From positions 39,226,598 to 39,290,597 of the forward strand of contig CM043962.1 in NCBI GenBank assembly GCA_014529385.2: a stretch of 64,000 nt of DNA, written 5' to 3'. How positions within the stretch are numbered: position 1 is the first letter of the stretch; the number at the start of each line of letters is the position of its first letter. A program made the translations under genes and the position numbers. The notes beneath the pieces are model-generated. The model saw only the letters and a program-made list of their open reading frames with translations, ran no database searches and was not told where the DNA came from. This stretch comes from Adiantum capillus-veneris (Eukaryota > Streptophyta > Polypodiopsida > Polypodiales > Pteridaceae). Positions 1 to 11,452 of this stretch are shown here, piece after piece.

Positions 1-1000
1 TTGGTCAAGCCAAAAGGCATGACAATGTATTTGTAAAGACCAAACATATTGCAAAATGCGGTCTTTACAATGTCTTGATCAACTATCCTTATTTGATGGT
101 AGCCACTTTTTAGGTCAATCCTACTGAAGTAGGTCGAGCCTTGTAGCTTATCAAATAGGTCTTCTACCTGTGGAACAGGAAACCTAGTTTTGATAGTGAT
201 CCTATTTAGTGCTCTATAGTCGACACACATACGATATGTGCCATCTTTCTTTTGCAATAATAGCACGGGTGAACAAAATGGAGATGGGCTAGGCCTAACC
301 ATGCCCTTCTCAACTAACTCATGCGCTTGCCGCATAATCTCCTCTTGTTGAGCTTGAGAAACTCTATAAGGAGGTTTATTAGGCAGTGAACTTCTTGGAA
401 GAAGTTCAATTGCATGGTCATCATTGCCTCATTAGGAGGTAGTTCACATAGAATGTCAATAAAGACATCTTGAAATCCCTTGAGAAAATTGGATAACTCT
501 AATTCCTTGTGATTGTTTATATTTTCTTTTGCTAAAGCATTAGGTTCATTTTGAGAATCTTTAACAAAAATCATGTACACTGAAATAGAGCTCTTTATTG
601 ACTTAGTGAAAGCTTGGCTATATACAAGGGGTATGGTGTTACCCAACTCCTTAGCATCTATGTCCATATTTTTTTCCCTGAACCTAAAGTAGATTTTCCT
701 TTCAGGGAATTTAACATTGGTGGCCATGCGATCAAACCATGGTGCCCCTAGGATTACATCCTCGTGCTTGAGAGGAGAGATAAAGAAGTCCTCTTTGTCC
801 ACATAGATTTGGACATGGAGCCTCAATTTCCCAATTAAGGGAGTGACTGAAGCTTCTTGCCCCTTGAAAGCACCATCTGCGGCGGTAGGACATCTCCCAT
901 CTCATAGGCTTGGATGCCTAGCTTGTTGGCCAACTCTGTGGATATGAAATTGTGAGTAGAACCAGGGTCAAAGAGAATAAAAGCATCATGTTCTCTTACC
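1..1000 (-). pseudogene. Ty3/Gypsy element 1: protease and 5' half of reverse transcriptase
   Basis: On the minus strand this encodes the end of an aspartic protease and the start of reverse transcriptase from a Ty3/Gypsy polyprotein. Seen: FDPGST (protease active site, DSG-like with Pro) near 955-975, the protease C-terminal motif VILGAPWF near 745-770, then RT motifs KKDGTYRMCVDYRALN near 200-250, FSRIDLKSGYHQI near 100-140 and VMPFGLT at 1-22. The reading frame is interrupted (stop near 314, frame changes near 830-1000), so the copy is inactive. RT catalytic YxDD, RNase H and integrase would lie beyond the window edge. Upstream on the same strand are its gag, primer site and LTR. Confidence 0.85.
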
Positions 1001-1005
1001 TTTCT

Positions 1006-2579
1006 TCAAGCATGGCATAGAGGAGATCCTCTGTGGTGAGCTTCCTCTTCTTGGATTTCAACCAAGGTAGCTCTAGGAGGCTCATGGCGGATGTTCTTTT
1101 GGGGGCAAGCATGGTACGCATGCCCTTGCTTGCCGCATTTGAAACAATGGTTATCCTTGCAATAACGCTCAAGGAGAGAGTTTGTTTTTGCCTTTGTAAA
1201 CTCCCTTCTTAGCTTTGTTGTTATTGGAATTGCCCTTAGGAGACTTTTGGACATTTTCCTTCCCCTCAGGCTCATTAAAACCCTTGTTTTCCATGGGCTT
1301 AGGATTTCTCTTAGCCCCTGTTTGGAAATTGATTCGTGAAGCCACCATGGTATGGTGTATAACCGCAGATATGGTGCGTGGCCTTTGGGAGTTAACATAT
1401 TCCGCCATTTTTTCATTTAAGCCCGCACAAAATTGTTGTTTTTTCTCTCCAAAATCCATCTTTTTGAAGACAGTGGCTTTGAGATGTAAGTCCCAAAACT
1501 TGTCTACATATTTGTGAATGGATTCGTAGGGAGAGAGCTTCAATCTTTGCCATTCGATGAGTACTTTGTCTTTGGCATCGGTGGCCAAAAACTGCTTCAT
1601 AATGGAAGCTCTTAAAGCTCTCCATGTTCGTGGAGCTTCAAACGTTTGCTCGTACGCTAGACCACCATTTCCTGGCAGACTTTTGAAAATTCATAGCTAC
1701 ATGGTGTAGCTTAGAGGACTATGGGAAGCCCTCATCTCCAAACGCCGCATCGAATTGTTGGATGAAAGCCAAGACTTTGTCCATAGCACCAAAAGTGCCA
1801 TCGTAGGTAAGGAAAGATATGCTCTTTTCTCCCTCTTTGAACTTCTTGAGCGTGGACAACCTCTTCCACGCGGCATAGGATTTCCTATGGCTCTTCTTTT
1901 TTATGGTTCGAAAGTTGCACCATCGCTTTCTTCAGAAGATGAAGAATTTGAGGAATATGGAGAAGAGGGTGACCTCTTTCTTGCCTTTTTCTTGCCTTGG
2001 TCCTCCTTGTCTGCACCATCACTTTCTTCATAAGAGGAAGAGGATGAAGAATATGGAGAAGAGGGTGACCTCTTTCTCGCCTTTTTCTTCTCTTGTTTTC
2101 TGTCATCCCTCTTTGAACTATGGTGTGGAGAAGTGTGCGATGGTCTTCTCTGTTTAGGAGGTGATGGAGAGTGTTTTTCCCGCCGTCTTCATGGAGCCAT
2201 CTTCACCGAGGTGGCAAGAGAGTCACTTCTTTCTTGTTCTTTTGGTGGAGGCTCTTGAGTTCTCCTTTGGGAAGGAGACGCGTCATCAAGAAGTAAATTT
2301 TTGAGCCCTTCGTATGGATCCTCTTCTTCTTTCCAAATCGGAGAGACACTTCTTTTGGAAGTCTTGCAAGGAGGCTTCCTAGGTTTTCTCTTGTCATGGT
2401 GGGGAGCTTGGAGAATCCTATGATCACGAAGCTACCGTTGCACTTCACTTTGGAGGGATGGATTGTTGAAGCCTAGAAACAAGGTAGTTAACAAGCATAG
2501 GGGCATCATTAGTAGCATGCTCATTAGCAAAATCAAAGCTATCAATATTAATTTCACTCTCTTTACTATTGTCAGTCAT
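1006..2579 (-). pseudogene. Ty3/Gypsy element 1: gag
   Basis: Gag of the same element. A likely start is the ATG at 2579 (MTDNSKESEIN). A basic Ser/Arg-rich segment follows at 1905-2096, then a capsid-like region at 1169-1900 (W..L....M..FLA, FWDLHLKATVF, FCAGL..K) and a CCHC zinc knuckle (CFKCGKQGHAYHAC) near 1120-1165. Frame changes occur near 1170-1416 and 1885, and a stop follows the basic repeat, so gag is broken. Plant gag proteins with one CX2CX4HX4C knuckle bind genomic RNA during particle assembly. Confidence is high for gag and lower for the exact start. Confidence 0.75.
1905..2096 (-). repeat. 96-nt in-frame tandem repeat in gag
   Basis: Nearly two copies of a 32-codon unit beginning KKKARKRSPSSPYSS and running into an acidic EESDGA segment. 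The DNA copies are almost identical, so the duplication looks younger than the frameshifts around it. Confidence 0.7.
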
Positions 2580-2966
2580 TCTAACAATTATTAGGTGTAC
2601 TTTAGCACTTCAAGCCCTAGTTGCTGCTCCTCTTACCCCTTTAGAAAAGCACTCAAGCTACTGTACCCGTGGCTCGAATATCATTAATTGCAAGGAATAG
2701 AAGAGAGGGTCTTTCAACACCAAAACAGTACTGGCTCTTCTCAAGCTTCTAATAGCTCAATAGTCGTTAAGCTGTAGGCAAGCCCCGTAGGACTCCACTA
2801 TTAAGACCATAGCTCTCGACGGTGATGCCCCATTATCTGCACAAAGGCAGGTGCGCTGCCAGGCTGAAAAATCCCTATTCTACTTACTCAATTGCAATTA
2901 ATAATACCAACCATTTGTAGCTAGCCTGAGGACCTCCCTTCTTGACCAAGAAAAGAGAAACCTTGT
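2580..2966 (-). other. Untranslated leader of Ty3/Gypsy element 1
   Basis: Sequence between the primer-binding site and the gag ATG, with no coding potential. It is the expected position for the leader and packaging region of an LTR retrotransposon. Confidence 0.55.
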
Positions 2967-2978
2967 GCTCTGATACCA
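2967..2978 (-). other. Primer-binding site for initiator Met tRNA
   Basis: The minus strand reads TGGTATCAGAGC, the standard plant iMet-tRNA complement, one base from the LTR end (TGTTACA). Confidence 0.92.
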
Positions 2979-2979
2979 A

Positions 2980-3044
2980 TGTAACATTTAATGGCCTAGG
3001 GAGTTGACATGTGTCCACTATGCCCTTTGTGTAAAGGGGCTTGC

Positions 3045-3117
<73 letters not shown>

Positions 3118-3431
3118 TCTCTCTCTCTCACATCCCCTACTAAAAGGGCTCGCCCCCTCCTATGTAGGAGCTTGCAAAGACTTTTTGGCACACTATAAAG
3201 CATCCAATTCCACTAAGCTTGAGCATTGGACACAACCTTTGAATTTTGGAACCTTAGCATTTTGGAAGCCTTAATGGGTTGAGCCTTAGGGTCTTTAAAG
3301 CCCATTGTTGCACATTGATCTTTTGCAGATGGCCCCCCTATGGATCCCTACTATGGCCGGTCTGCCAGCTTAACCAATATTCTAGCTTTTTCTCCCCTGG
3401 TACTTCCCCATATTAAATGATCAGTTTAACA
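2980..3431 (-). repeat. 5' LTR of Ty3/Gypsy element 1 (candidate limits)
   Basis: The inner edge is fixed by the primer-binding site: the LTR ends TGTTACA on the minus strand. The outer edge at 3431 is inferred from the complementary terminus TGTTAAAC; no target duplication can be checked because the other LTR is outside the window. The LTR contains a long (GT)n tract. Confidence 0.55.
3049..3129. repeat. (GT)n-(CT)n microsatellite
   Basis: About 33 GT units followed by a short CT run, inside the candidate LTR. Confidence 0.95.
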
Positions 3432-3599
3432 TGAGAAAATCATTTAGGAGAATTAGATATTAGTTATTATGACACAATCACACATCTCTGAATATGCATG
3501 CTATAGTACATATCTCCCTTCATTGCTTTATGTAATGTCCACAACCATCCATGTTTGACACCATACTCATGAATGATAGGGAAACCAAACCCATCATGG

Positions 3600-5060
3600 T
3601 TGTGCAAGTTCGTACCAAATTCCTCCATTTAACCTGTAAACTCCATTTCCATTATAGTGACAATAGATGATATCAAACTAGGAATGCTTGTCACATCGAG
3701 AAAAGACTTCTGAAAGGTTAAGCTTAGAGATGCAAGATGCTCCAAAATATCAGCTAAAAAGTGTAGGACACAAACGAACTTGAATTTTTCTACCTTATTG
3801 TATAGGACATCATTTTCTTCCTGCAAAAAACCAAACAGTGGCTCAAGTACCTCACAAACTTTCACCACGAATTTGTAGCGGCTCAATCATCTAAGCTTAT
3901 GGATCGTCTCCATTTTCAATGTAGGGTAGTCATAAGCTTCTTTCAATTTTGCTAGTCTTGCGGAACGCTTAGATGATTTTTTTGAACATTGCACCAAGTT
4001 CATTAAGAACACCATCAACATAAATTGCAATTTCATTACCTTGAAATGCTTTAAATGCATAAATGAGTTCGATGAGCTATGCAGTGAATTGGTGTCATGT
4101 AGGGACTTCTCTTCGTCAAGAGTGAGGCTAGCACATTGCATGCACCCACCATCATAGACGCTCCATCAGAGCCAAAGATCACCATCCTCTTCTCATCAAG
4201 CCCATAAGTCTAAAACAAAGAAACCAATGTAGTCTCTAACACCTTTGAAGTTCGATCTTTGACCTCTACTAGTCCCAAGAAAGACACTTCCGGTTCATTA
4301 TCATACATGTAAGTGGCATACACAATCAAATGCTCAATAGTAGATATGTCAATAGATTTATCTACTAAAATCCCAAAGAAAGGAGAAGAGATCAACTTTT
4401 GCAAAATCTTGTTAAAGATAGATTCAGTAATGTATGAAGCAAAACTTGTAGTAGCCTTATCATTGTAGTACAAGGATGATGGGCTCAATCCACATGTATC
4501 CATCAATTCTAATAAAGCTGAAAAACTTAACAAAATCAAGGTCTTCCTTCGCAACATAATAAGCACACTGGAAGAGATTCAAAACCCCTACATCCACATT
4601 TCCTTTTATCTTCTCAATGCCATCTTGCAAGGCCTTTTTACCATAGGCCCTAGAGTAAGAAGCCCATTTTTTTGCCTTGATGCAGCATGACACCTAATTG
4701 CTCTAAGCTAAATATTCATGGAGCCACACGTCCGAAATTCACTATGATACTTTTTCAGGCATCCATAGATTTTATAAAACATTTTCTCTTTGATTACATC
4801 AAAATTTACCCAGTCAAATGAGACAGCCCCAAGCATCATTCCATGCTAAACATGCATTTTTATTCTTTTTAGTTCACATTCATAATATGAGACACTTGAA
4901 GATATTGCTTTTTTTGAAGATTAATCTAGAGTACTAGGGTTTGATCGCTCATTTGAGATGTGTGTCTTAACCTTTTTCTACAAGGCAAAAGACCCTAAAC
5001 CCACTGTCTACTCCAAAATGGTGTTAAAAACAAATCATACCAACTATCATTGGCAAATCA
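3600..5060 (-). pseudogene. hAT-like transposase relic (ZNF862/DUF4371 type)
   Basis: Minus-strand peptides in several frames match the usual order of hAT-like transposases: a segment with CAYYVAKEDLDFVKFFSF near 4530-4570, then SPFFGILVDKSIDIS near 4335-4380 (first catalytic Asp region), then RSARLAKLKEAYDYP and RWLSRYKFVVKVCEVLEPL near 3830-3960. Frame changes at about 4460-4566, 4141-4210 and 3886 break it. The C-terminal dimerisation domain was not seen. No terminal inverted repeats were recognised. Family assignment rests on motif pattern only. Confidence 0.65.
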
Positions 5061-5857
5061 CTGGCAGTTCACACCTTTTATGGGATCCAATAGGCTTTTT
5101 GGCTTTGAATAATACCACCCTTGCAATCACATAAACCTTAAACATCTTGCAAATCAGTACTTTAATACCATACTTATCATATTCAATCCCTTCGAAGTCA
5201 AAACATAGCTTGCAAGTAAGCCTTATGAAACCATACTTGAGCATGTCACATGCAAGGCTCGAGGCACTATGATACTCTAGAAACTAAAATCACATAGGCT
5301 ACAATATGCCAAGCCAATGCAACACAACTCAGCAAGAGGACTTAACTTTCTGGAGAAAATGGAAGGACCATCAATCATAACAGCAAATAGAAGGAGAAAT
5401 ATATTGCAGGTATCACATTGGGAGCCTGGGCAACTGATGTGCAACACTAAAACAAGACTTGAGCACACCGTAAAGCGGGCAAGGGGCAACAATGACATGA
5501 AATGCAAGCATCATTCACAAGCTCCTTTTGCCTCTTCATCATGCTCATGCTTCTCAAAGGTGGTTGGAAACAAGGAAAATACGTAGCATGAAGATCAGAG
5601 TACCGCAATGGACTGGACAATAGAGCCACTCAACATTGTGATTGCCCTCCTATGGATGCCCCCAAAGCCAATTCGTGTGCAGTACGCACACAATCTTGCA
5701 CCCCTTGTGTGTGTGATGGCACGCCTCATGCCCTCTTTACCTTCTCAAGTCTCGAAGTCCGCATCCGACGATTGAGCGTGACAACATGGAGGTCACGACT
5801 CACAGATGCTCGTAAACTACTTGTTTAACTTAGAGTTTACAAATTATGTAATTTGGG

Positions 5858-5924
<67 letters not shown>

Positions 5925-6299
5925 CACCAAAAATGAGGTATGGGTCGAGTTGGAGTCTGGCCTCTGGACCTTGAGGCTTGTACTACTATATAGATGAGAT
6001 TGGATTCTTCAAACTAGCACACTATAGTGGCCACATGACACAACCCCCTTCTCTCATTGGACCACGCCCAGATAATCCATGATTGGACCTACCTTAATAT
6101 CTTAAGATTTCCATGCATATTTAGGGAAATTGAAACGCTAAAACATACAAGGCACTAATAGTAAACTATATAAAAAATATGTACATTTCCATAACCTTTG
6201 CAGTGATGATCTCTTTTACTCTCCAAAATTTACCATTTTATAAAACCTTTTTTTTTCCTCCTCTAGTGAAACTGCAAAGGTTGTGGGTGCATTGTAATA
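5061..6299. other. No gene recognised
   Basis: AT-rich sequence with no convincing coding region. It holds a pure (GA)n tract at 5860-5922 and otherwise nothing I can name. Confidence 0.6.
5860..5922. repeat. (GA)n microsatellite
   Basis: About 31 uninterrupted GA units. Confidence 0.97.
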
Positions 6300-6325
6300 A
6301 CTAGTATGTGACCCGCGCGTTGCTG
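6300..6325 (-). mobile_element. Helitron-like 3' terminus
   Basis: On the minus strand the sequence has GCAACGCGCGGGTCACATA followed by CTAG and a flanking T, which is the CTRR-T ending of plant Helitrons. The same 26 bases occur at 15687-15712 on the plus strand. Confidence 0.6.
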
Positions 6326-6394
6326 TGATGAAAGAAACATGGACACTATTCTCATAGGGTTATCTTTTCCTTTTTTTATTAAAAAAATAGCAAA

Positions 6395-6410
6395 ACTCAC
6401 AATTGTGAGT
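6395..6410. repeat. 16-bp perfect palindrome ACTCACAATTGTGAGT
   Basis: Perfect inverted repeat at the LINE 3' end. Near-copies lie at 10046-10061 and 17295-17312, and a half copy at 26042-26055. Confidence 0.8.
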
Positions 6411-6563
6411 GGATTATATTGAGCAGCCCAAAAAAATACAAGGTTTTGTCATGCTCATGTTATGCCATGACAACATCCAGGCATCAAAATTACAATGGCT
6501 ATCAGGGCAGCCACCCCTACCACCCCGCCTCCACATCCTTGATACACAAAGCCCATACTCTTG

Positions 6564-7600
6564 TCATTCTGAGATCTTTAATTTACCGATGGCCAAGATT
6601 TTTGCCCCCATCCTAGGCATTCCATCTGCTGACAACAAGGCACAAGTAGTCCTAGACCAATCCTCCGAGTGATGCTTGCGCTCGAGTGCCCATATTAGCA
6701 CTTTGCTTTCTTGTATAATTTTTGCGAAGCTTGCCACCTCAAATCCTCCTTCAAAAACACGGCGGTTCCTTGTCTGCCATACATTATGAAAGAAGAAGTA
6801 TTTGACGATCTGAGTGCTGACGAGGAGTGCAGGACTACCTGAATTTTTACTTCCAAGGAAGGTCAATCTTGAAAAAACTAATTTTCCATGTTCTCTGGAC
6901 CCACTTTCATACTTTCCCTGCTAGTCCTTTTATAGCTAGGCAGTTCCATGAACAGGTGGGCCAGATCTTCACTAGCTAACCTGGACCCCAAGCATCGATC
7001 TGACCCAATCCCTCTCTCCTGAATCTTCACCCCCGTCGGTAGAGCACCCCAAATAACCTTCCATAAGAAAACCTTCATGTACTGCGGAACATTTGGCTTC
7101 CATATATTCTCCATTACATGCTCCCACCTTTCCTCCGGCCATTGCTTTTTCCATAGCTTGTTAAGGGGGCTAGACCAATTCTTCATTTTCATCATTGTCT
7201 GATAAATGATTTTAGTATGGGGTTTCCACAAGAGACTGCTTCTGGGCCATTTCCAGGCATTCCAGTCCAACTCCGAATCACAGATTGGCATCACTAGATT
7301 GTTAAGCTCTTTCATCACTTTGTGGACAAGCAAGACCTCCAAGCTATTTAGTTGGTACTGGGCAACCATAAGGTCAATGGTTTTCCAAATCTTGTTGACA
7401 CTGTCCCAGAAGTGCTCAAGTCGGTTCAGACCCTTATTATTAAGCTTCCTGGCTCTCTCAATCCAATAGGGAGTTTGCGGCGGATCTAGATCTACAACTT
7501 TGGAGAGCCAGGGGGACCAATGCACGATGGAGTTCTTGAAGTATCTGGCTTCTTCCCCCCACTTTAAGACTCCTGCTACTCTATTGCATTTTCTTACCAA
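6564..7600 (-). pseudogene. LINE C-terminal zf-RVT region
   Basis: Continuation of the LINE ORF in shifted frames. The part at 6878-7600 has the plant zf-RVT pattern: WKPNVPQYMKVFLWKVIWGALPTG, then a Cys/His-poor LASEDLAHLFMELP. The final part at 6564-6866 carries FFFHNVWQTRNRRVFEGG, the usual ending of plant L1 ORF2. Several zinc ligands are lost and frames are broken, so it is not functional. Confidence 0.75.
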
Positions 7601-7749
7601 TTCTCCTGAGCTGCCCCCCAGTCTTAAGGTAGACCACGCGGGGCTAACAGTTTGTCATGGACCTCCACCCCTCTCCACTTTCCACCCTTCGTGCCAAGTT
7701 TAGCTACTTCTATCATATCTCTGATCATGACAGCCCAAACTAATCCTGT

Positions 7750-8667
7750 TTAGCCAAGGAAACAACAAATTTTGGTGCAACAAGCTTCTGCATGGGCCAC
7801 AAGGTTGAGAATCTCGAGGCCTCCTTGATTCCCCGGCCGAGCAACTGATTCCCAACGGGCCCATTGCCATGGCCTAGAAGATATTGTGTTTTTTTTCCAT
7901 AAAAATGTTACTGGTTTTAAGAACTCTTTCCAGTGACACTTAGCCATCTTGAGAAGCGGGATAGTGAAGGCAATATAAGGAATCATAAAGGCATTCATCA
8001 CTTTTATCCAACTTGGGAATGGGAGAAGAGCATGTTGCCACCTACTCATTTTTGTTTTGATTTTTTCAAGCACCCACTCAAATATTTTCTTGTGAGTTAT
8101 ATCCACCCCTAAGGGGGCTCCCAGATGTCTAAAGATATTCCCTTTTGTGACAATCTCCCCTACCCAGACAGTAGGGTCAAATGAGTCATTTTTCGATAGG
8201 GAAAGCATCCTTGACTTCTCTATATTACACTGGGACCCCGAAGCTACTGAGATCATTTGTACAATCTCCAGAGCTTTTCTAATGATCTGAGGGCATGCCT
8301 TCAAGAAGAGGAGAGAATCGTCTGCAAATAGATTTTCCAGGAGTTGTCTATTTCCTGGTAAAACAAGGCCTTGTACCTCCCCTTGTTCAGCACTAGCTTC
8401 GAGCGTCGTGATTAAAGGATGTGATCCTATGGCGAAAAGTAGGGGGATGAGAGGGCATCCCTGTTTAATTGACCTTTTGACCTCAAAAGAGCCCACAATT
8501 CTATCATTGAATAGGAGCTCTGACTGGCTTCCAGCCCCCATTACGCGAACCAGCCGACATAGACGCGGCTCAAAGCCTAGAGCTTCCATGACGGCTTCCA
8601 TATATGTCCATGTTATTCTGTCATAGGCCTTGTCCAGGTCCAACTGTAGTAGAATGCACTCCGGCTA
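7750..8667 (-). pseudogene. LINE reverse transcriptase domain
   Basis: Open stretch of about 300 residues with canonical non-LTR RT motifs in order: LDLDKAYDRITW (first catalytic Asp), SIKQGCPLIPLLFAI, FADDSLLFL (catalytic DD pair), then HLGAPLGVDI and the conserved SRW...LPFPSWIKVMN thumb segment. The N-terminal fingers are missing through 5' truncation. It reads out of frame into the zinc-binding region downstream. It would have copied LINE RNA by target-primed reverse transcription. Confidence 0.88.
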
Positions 8668-8696
8668 TCTTTTTTTAACTTTGTTTGGAAATGCAG

Positions 8697-8803
8697 TGGG
8701 TTCTATAGGATTGGTTTCAACAATGGAAACAAAATTGGTTTCAACTATGGAGTGGGTTCTATAGAATTGGTTTCAACAATGGGAACACAATTGGATTCAA
8801 TGT
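8697..8803. repeat. 55-bp imperfect tandem duplication
   Basis: Two copies starting GTGGGTTCTATAG.ATTGG, offset 55 bp. Confidence 0.75.
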
Positions 8804-9394
8804 CTTGACTCCACTCTCTTACTTGCTTCTATCCTTGCTTCTTTCTCATGAGAGAAAGGCATGGCAATGGTGCACATCATAACCTACTATATAGTAGGAA
8901 GGACATTTTCCCCTTGGTCTACCTAAGGTTGACAGAAGTGATACTACGTGCAAAAGTACAAACTGGGTAAGTCACCAAGTTTTTAAAGATGAGTGCCCAT
9001 AATTGGTACATTGTCTAATCATAAAACTTTTCATGTCTAAGAGTGGAGTTGTGAAAAAATATTAGGGCTCATAGTTTCCAATGTAGCAAGAGAGCTTCAA
9101 CTTTCAAAGAGATGAGCTAACTTTCTTTTAATATCAAGAATGTGATTGGCCCTTCCATCTATGTTGCTCTACAGACGCCACACTTGCTTGCATCACTATC
9201 TATGTTTTGTGCACAAGTATGGTAATAGCATTCACCAAATCATAATGTTGCATAAGTAGGTTAGTACCTGTACACTCACGCACCATTGGCACCTTAAAAT
9301 GTGATAGAAATGAAAGCAAAATAAGGTCATCTAATAGTTTATGTGGATGCTCTCTCCTTCCTCAAAAGTTTTAACCGCCACTATTATAGTATAG
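8804..9394. other. No gene recognised
   Basis: AT-rich, no coding potential and no repeat I can identify other than the Helitron-like 5' end at its right edge. Confidence 0.55.
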
Positions 9395-10740
9395 AAGTTG
9401 TATGTGAATGCTCGAAGAAAATCTAGATTTAGTGTAATCCTACGTACAAATTTTGAGATTTACCTCTAAATGCTAATTTGAAGGTGAGAAGAAACCCTAA
9501 CTTTACCTGAATTCCACATACAAATTTTGAGATTCACATCTAAATCTGCCCTCCCGCCTCGGATTCCTCATGTCGCTTTGGATTCGATCACGTTGCCTTG
9601 GGTTCACTCACCTTTTGCCTCGGTTTTGCTTGTGTGTTCAACGTTAACCTTGGATTTGTTTTCAAATACAAAGCTTCCAATGCTCATATAGTAGAAGTAG
9701 ATTGCGTCTAAATTTTTTCATATGCATGTTTTCCAAGTGCCTCAGCAAAAGCATTGTGTATATGAGTCGCTATCCGATTGCTTGAAAAAAAACACAATTT
9801 TTGTGTATTCCCACATATGAAAATTTGAAATCCACCTCTAAATTCTAGTTTTGAAGATGAGAAAACCTACAAACTTTAGGGGAAAATCATTGATGAAACA
9901 TAGCAAAATTGCCTTTAATTGTTCAATATGTTGGTTTTTAAACTTTGGGAAAAGCATGGTATTGTGTGCGAATGCTCAAAGTGAATTTAGGTTTACCTAT
10001 AAATTTTGAGATTTAGCTATAAATTCTCTTTTTTTTTGGGCTATACTCACAATTGTTAGTGGAGAGAATTTTTATTAACTTGACGGGATTGTATTCTTTT
10101 GAAGTTAATATAGATTTAGCAACAAAATTCTAACTTGAAGGCAAGAAAAAAACCAAGTTTAGCACAAATTCTAAAGAAATTTAATGTAAATTTTCTCCGC
10201 CTCTCGCCTTTTTGCCACGTGGAATTTGCTCGTCACATCATATTCATGTATGCTGCCTTGGGTTCACTTGCAAAAATACTTCTCTTCTACGTCGATTTTG
10301 CTCGCCTTAATTTGCCGCAAATTTTCTTATATGTCTATTTTTAAACTTCTATGAAAAAAGCGTTGTATTGTATGCGAATGCTCTAAGTAAACTTAGGTTT
10401 AGTGTAATCCTACCTATCAATTTTGAAACTTAGCCGTAAATTATAACTTGAAGGCAAGAAACAAACCCAAGCTTAGCACAAATCCTAGAGAAATTCAAGG
10501 TAAAAACCTTCAAATATCATCAAGATTTTTCTCCTCGTCCCGCCTTTGCCACCTCGGATTTTCTTGTTCCACTTCGAATTTGTACACACTGGCGTGGGTT
10601 TGCTGGCCTTTTTTCCACATGTTCGCTCACTTCGGATTCTTCGGAATTGCACACACTGCCTTGGGTTCGCTCTTCTTCCACTTGGATTTTTCTCGCCTTC
10701 AACATTTTCCTCCGCCCCTCATCTTGGAATCAGTCTCTTA
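9395..10740. repeat. Degenerate long-unit tandem array
   Basis: The same ordered set of phrases recurs about four times with deletions: GCGAATGCTC, then TTAGGTTTAGTGTAATCCTACC, then AAATTTTGAGATTTACCTCTAA, then ACTTGAAGGCAAGAAA, then CTTTGCCACCTCGGATTTG and CTTGGGTTCGCTC. Unit starts are near 9405, 9840-9970, 10120 and 10370-10440. Short plus-strand open frames here are by-products of the repeat. A related fragment lies near 14600-14645. Confidence 0.6.
10046..10061. repeat. Near-palindrome, copy of the 6395 motif
   Basis: ACTCACAATTGTTAGT, one mismatch to the perfect palindrome. On the minus strand an A-run follows it, as at a LINE or SINE tail. Confidence 0.6.
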
Positions 10741-10741
10741 T

Positions 10742-10748
<7 letters not shown>

Positions 10749-10797
<49 letters not shown>

Positions 10798-10837
10798 ATA
10801 ATAACTCAGAACTTTAGAAGCTGGCATCGGGCATTGA

Positions 10838-10905
<68 letters not shown>

Positions 10906-10976
10906 GTGTGTGCTTGAGTTCAAGACTCTATGTATAGATATTTGAGAGCAATTATTTACGATTGTTATGATGATAT

Positions 10977-11048
<72 letters not shown>
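10749..11048. repeat. Three compound (CT)n(CA)n microsatellites
   Basis: CT-to-CA tracts at 10749-10798, 10840-10902 and 10981-11048, all in the same order and orientation within 300 bp. Confidence 0.95.
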
Positions 11049-11050
<2 letters not shown>

Positions 11051-11084
11051 ATATATATAGGTGTGTATATATATAGGCTCGTCA

Positions 11085-11393
11085 TAATTGAGAGAATTTA
11101 TGGATTTTTAAGGATGGCACATAGTTTAACTCCTAAAAATAAAAGGGGATAAAATACCTTAGAACATGTAAAATGCATGTCAACTGGGCAATCTCTCTTC
11201 TCATTTGGGATGCCAATGTCAGGGTTGGTTTTTTTCGTGCATTTTACCCATTTTAAGGCATTTTTTCTGTTTTCTATAAGAGAAAATGTTAGCCACTCTC
11301 TAAAAAAATACACTGTAATTCCAAGAAAATAATAATTTCTTGGAAATTGGCAAGGGTATCCCTGGTGAGTAGGAGCACCCATGAGCTTGATGG

Positions 11394-11452
<59 letters not shown>

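Larger units (their letters stand above)
6370..8667 (-). mobile_element. LINE (L1-like non-LTR retrotransposon), 5'-truncated
   Basis: The copy runs from within the RT domain (8667) to an A-rich tail on the minus strand near 6370-6395. Coding sequence stops abruptly just upstream of the RT motif LDLDKAYDR, as expected for 5' truncation. Endonuclease and ORF1 are missing. Internal frame changes near 7600-7750 and 6870 make it inactive. Confidence 0.85.
6301..9395 (-). mobile_element. Candidate Helitron containing a LINE insertion
   Basis: The 3' end at 6301 can be paired with a Helitron-like 5' end on the minus strand at 9395 (TCTATACTATAATAG). The base preceding the 5' end is T rather than the expected A, which weakens the pairing. 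If real, the element is about 3.1 kb and non-autonomous, with a LINE filling about 6370-8667. No Rep/helicase gene is present. Other 5'-like ends further away could be the true partner. Confidence 0.3.
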
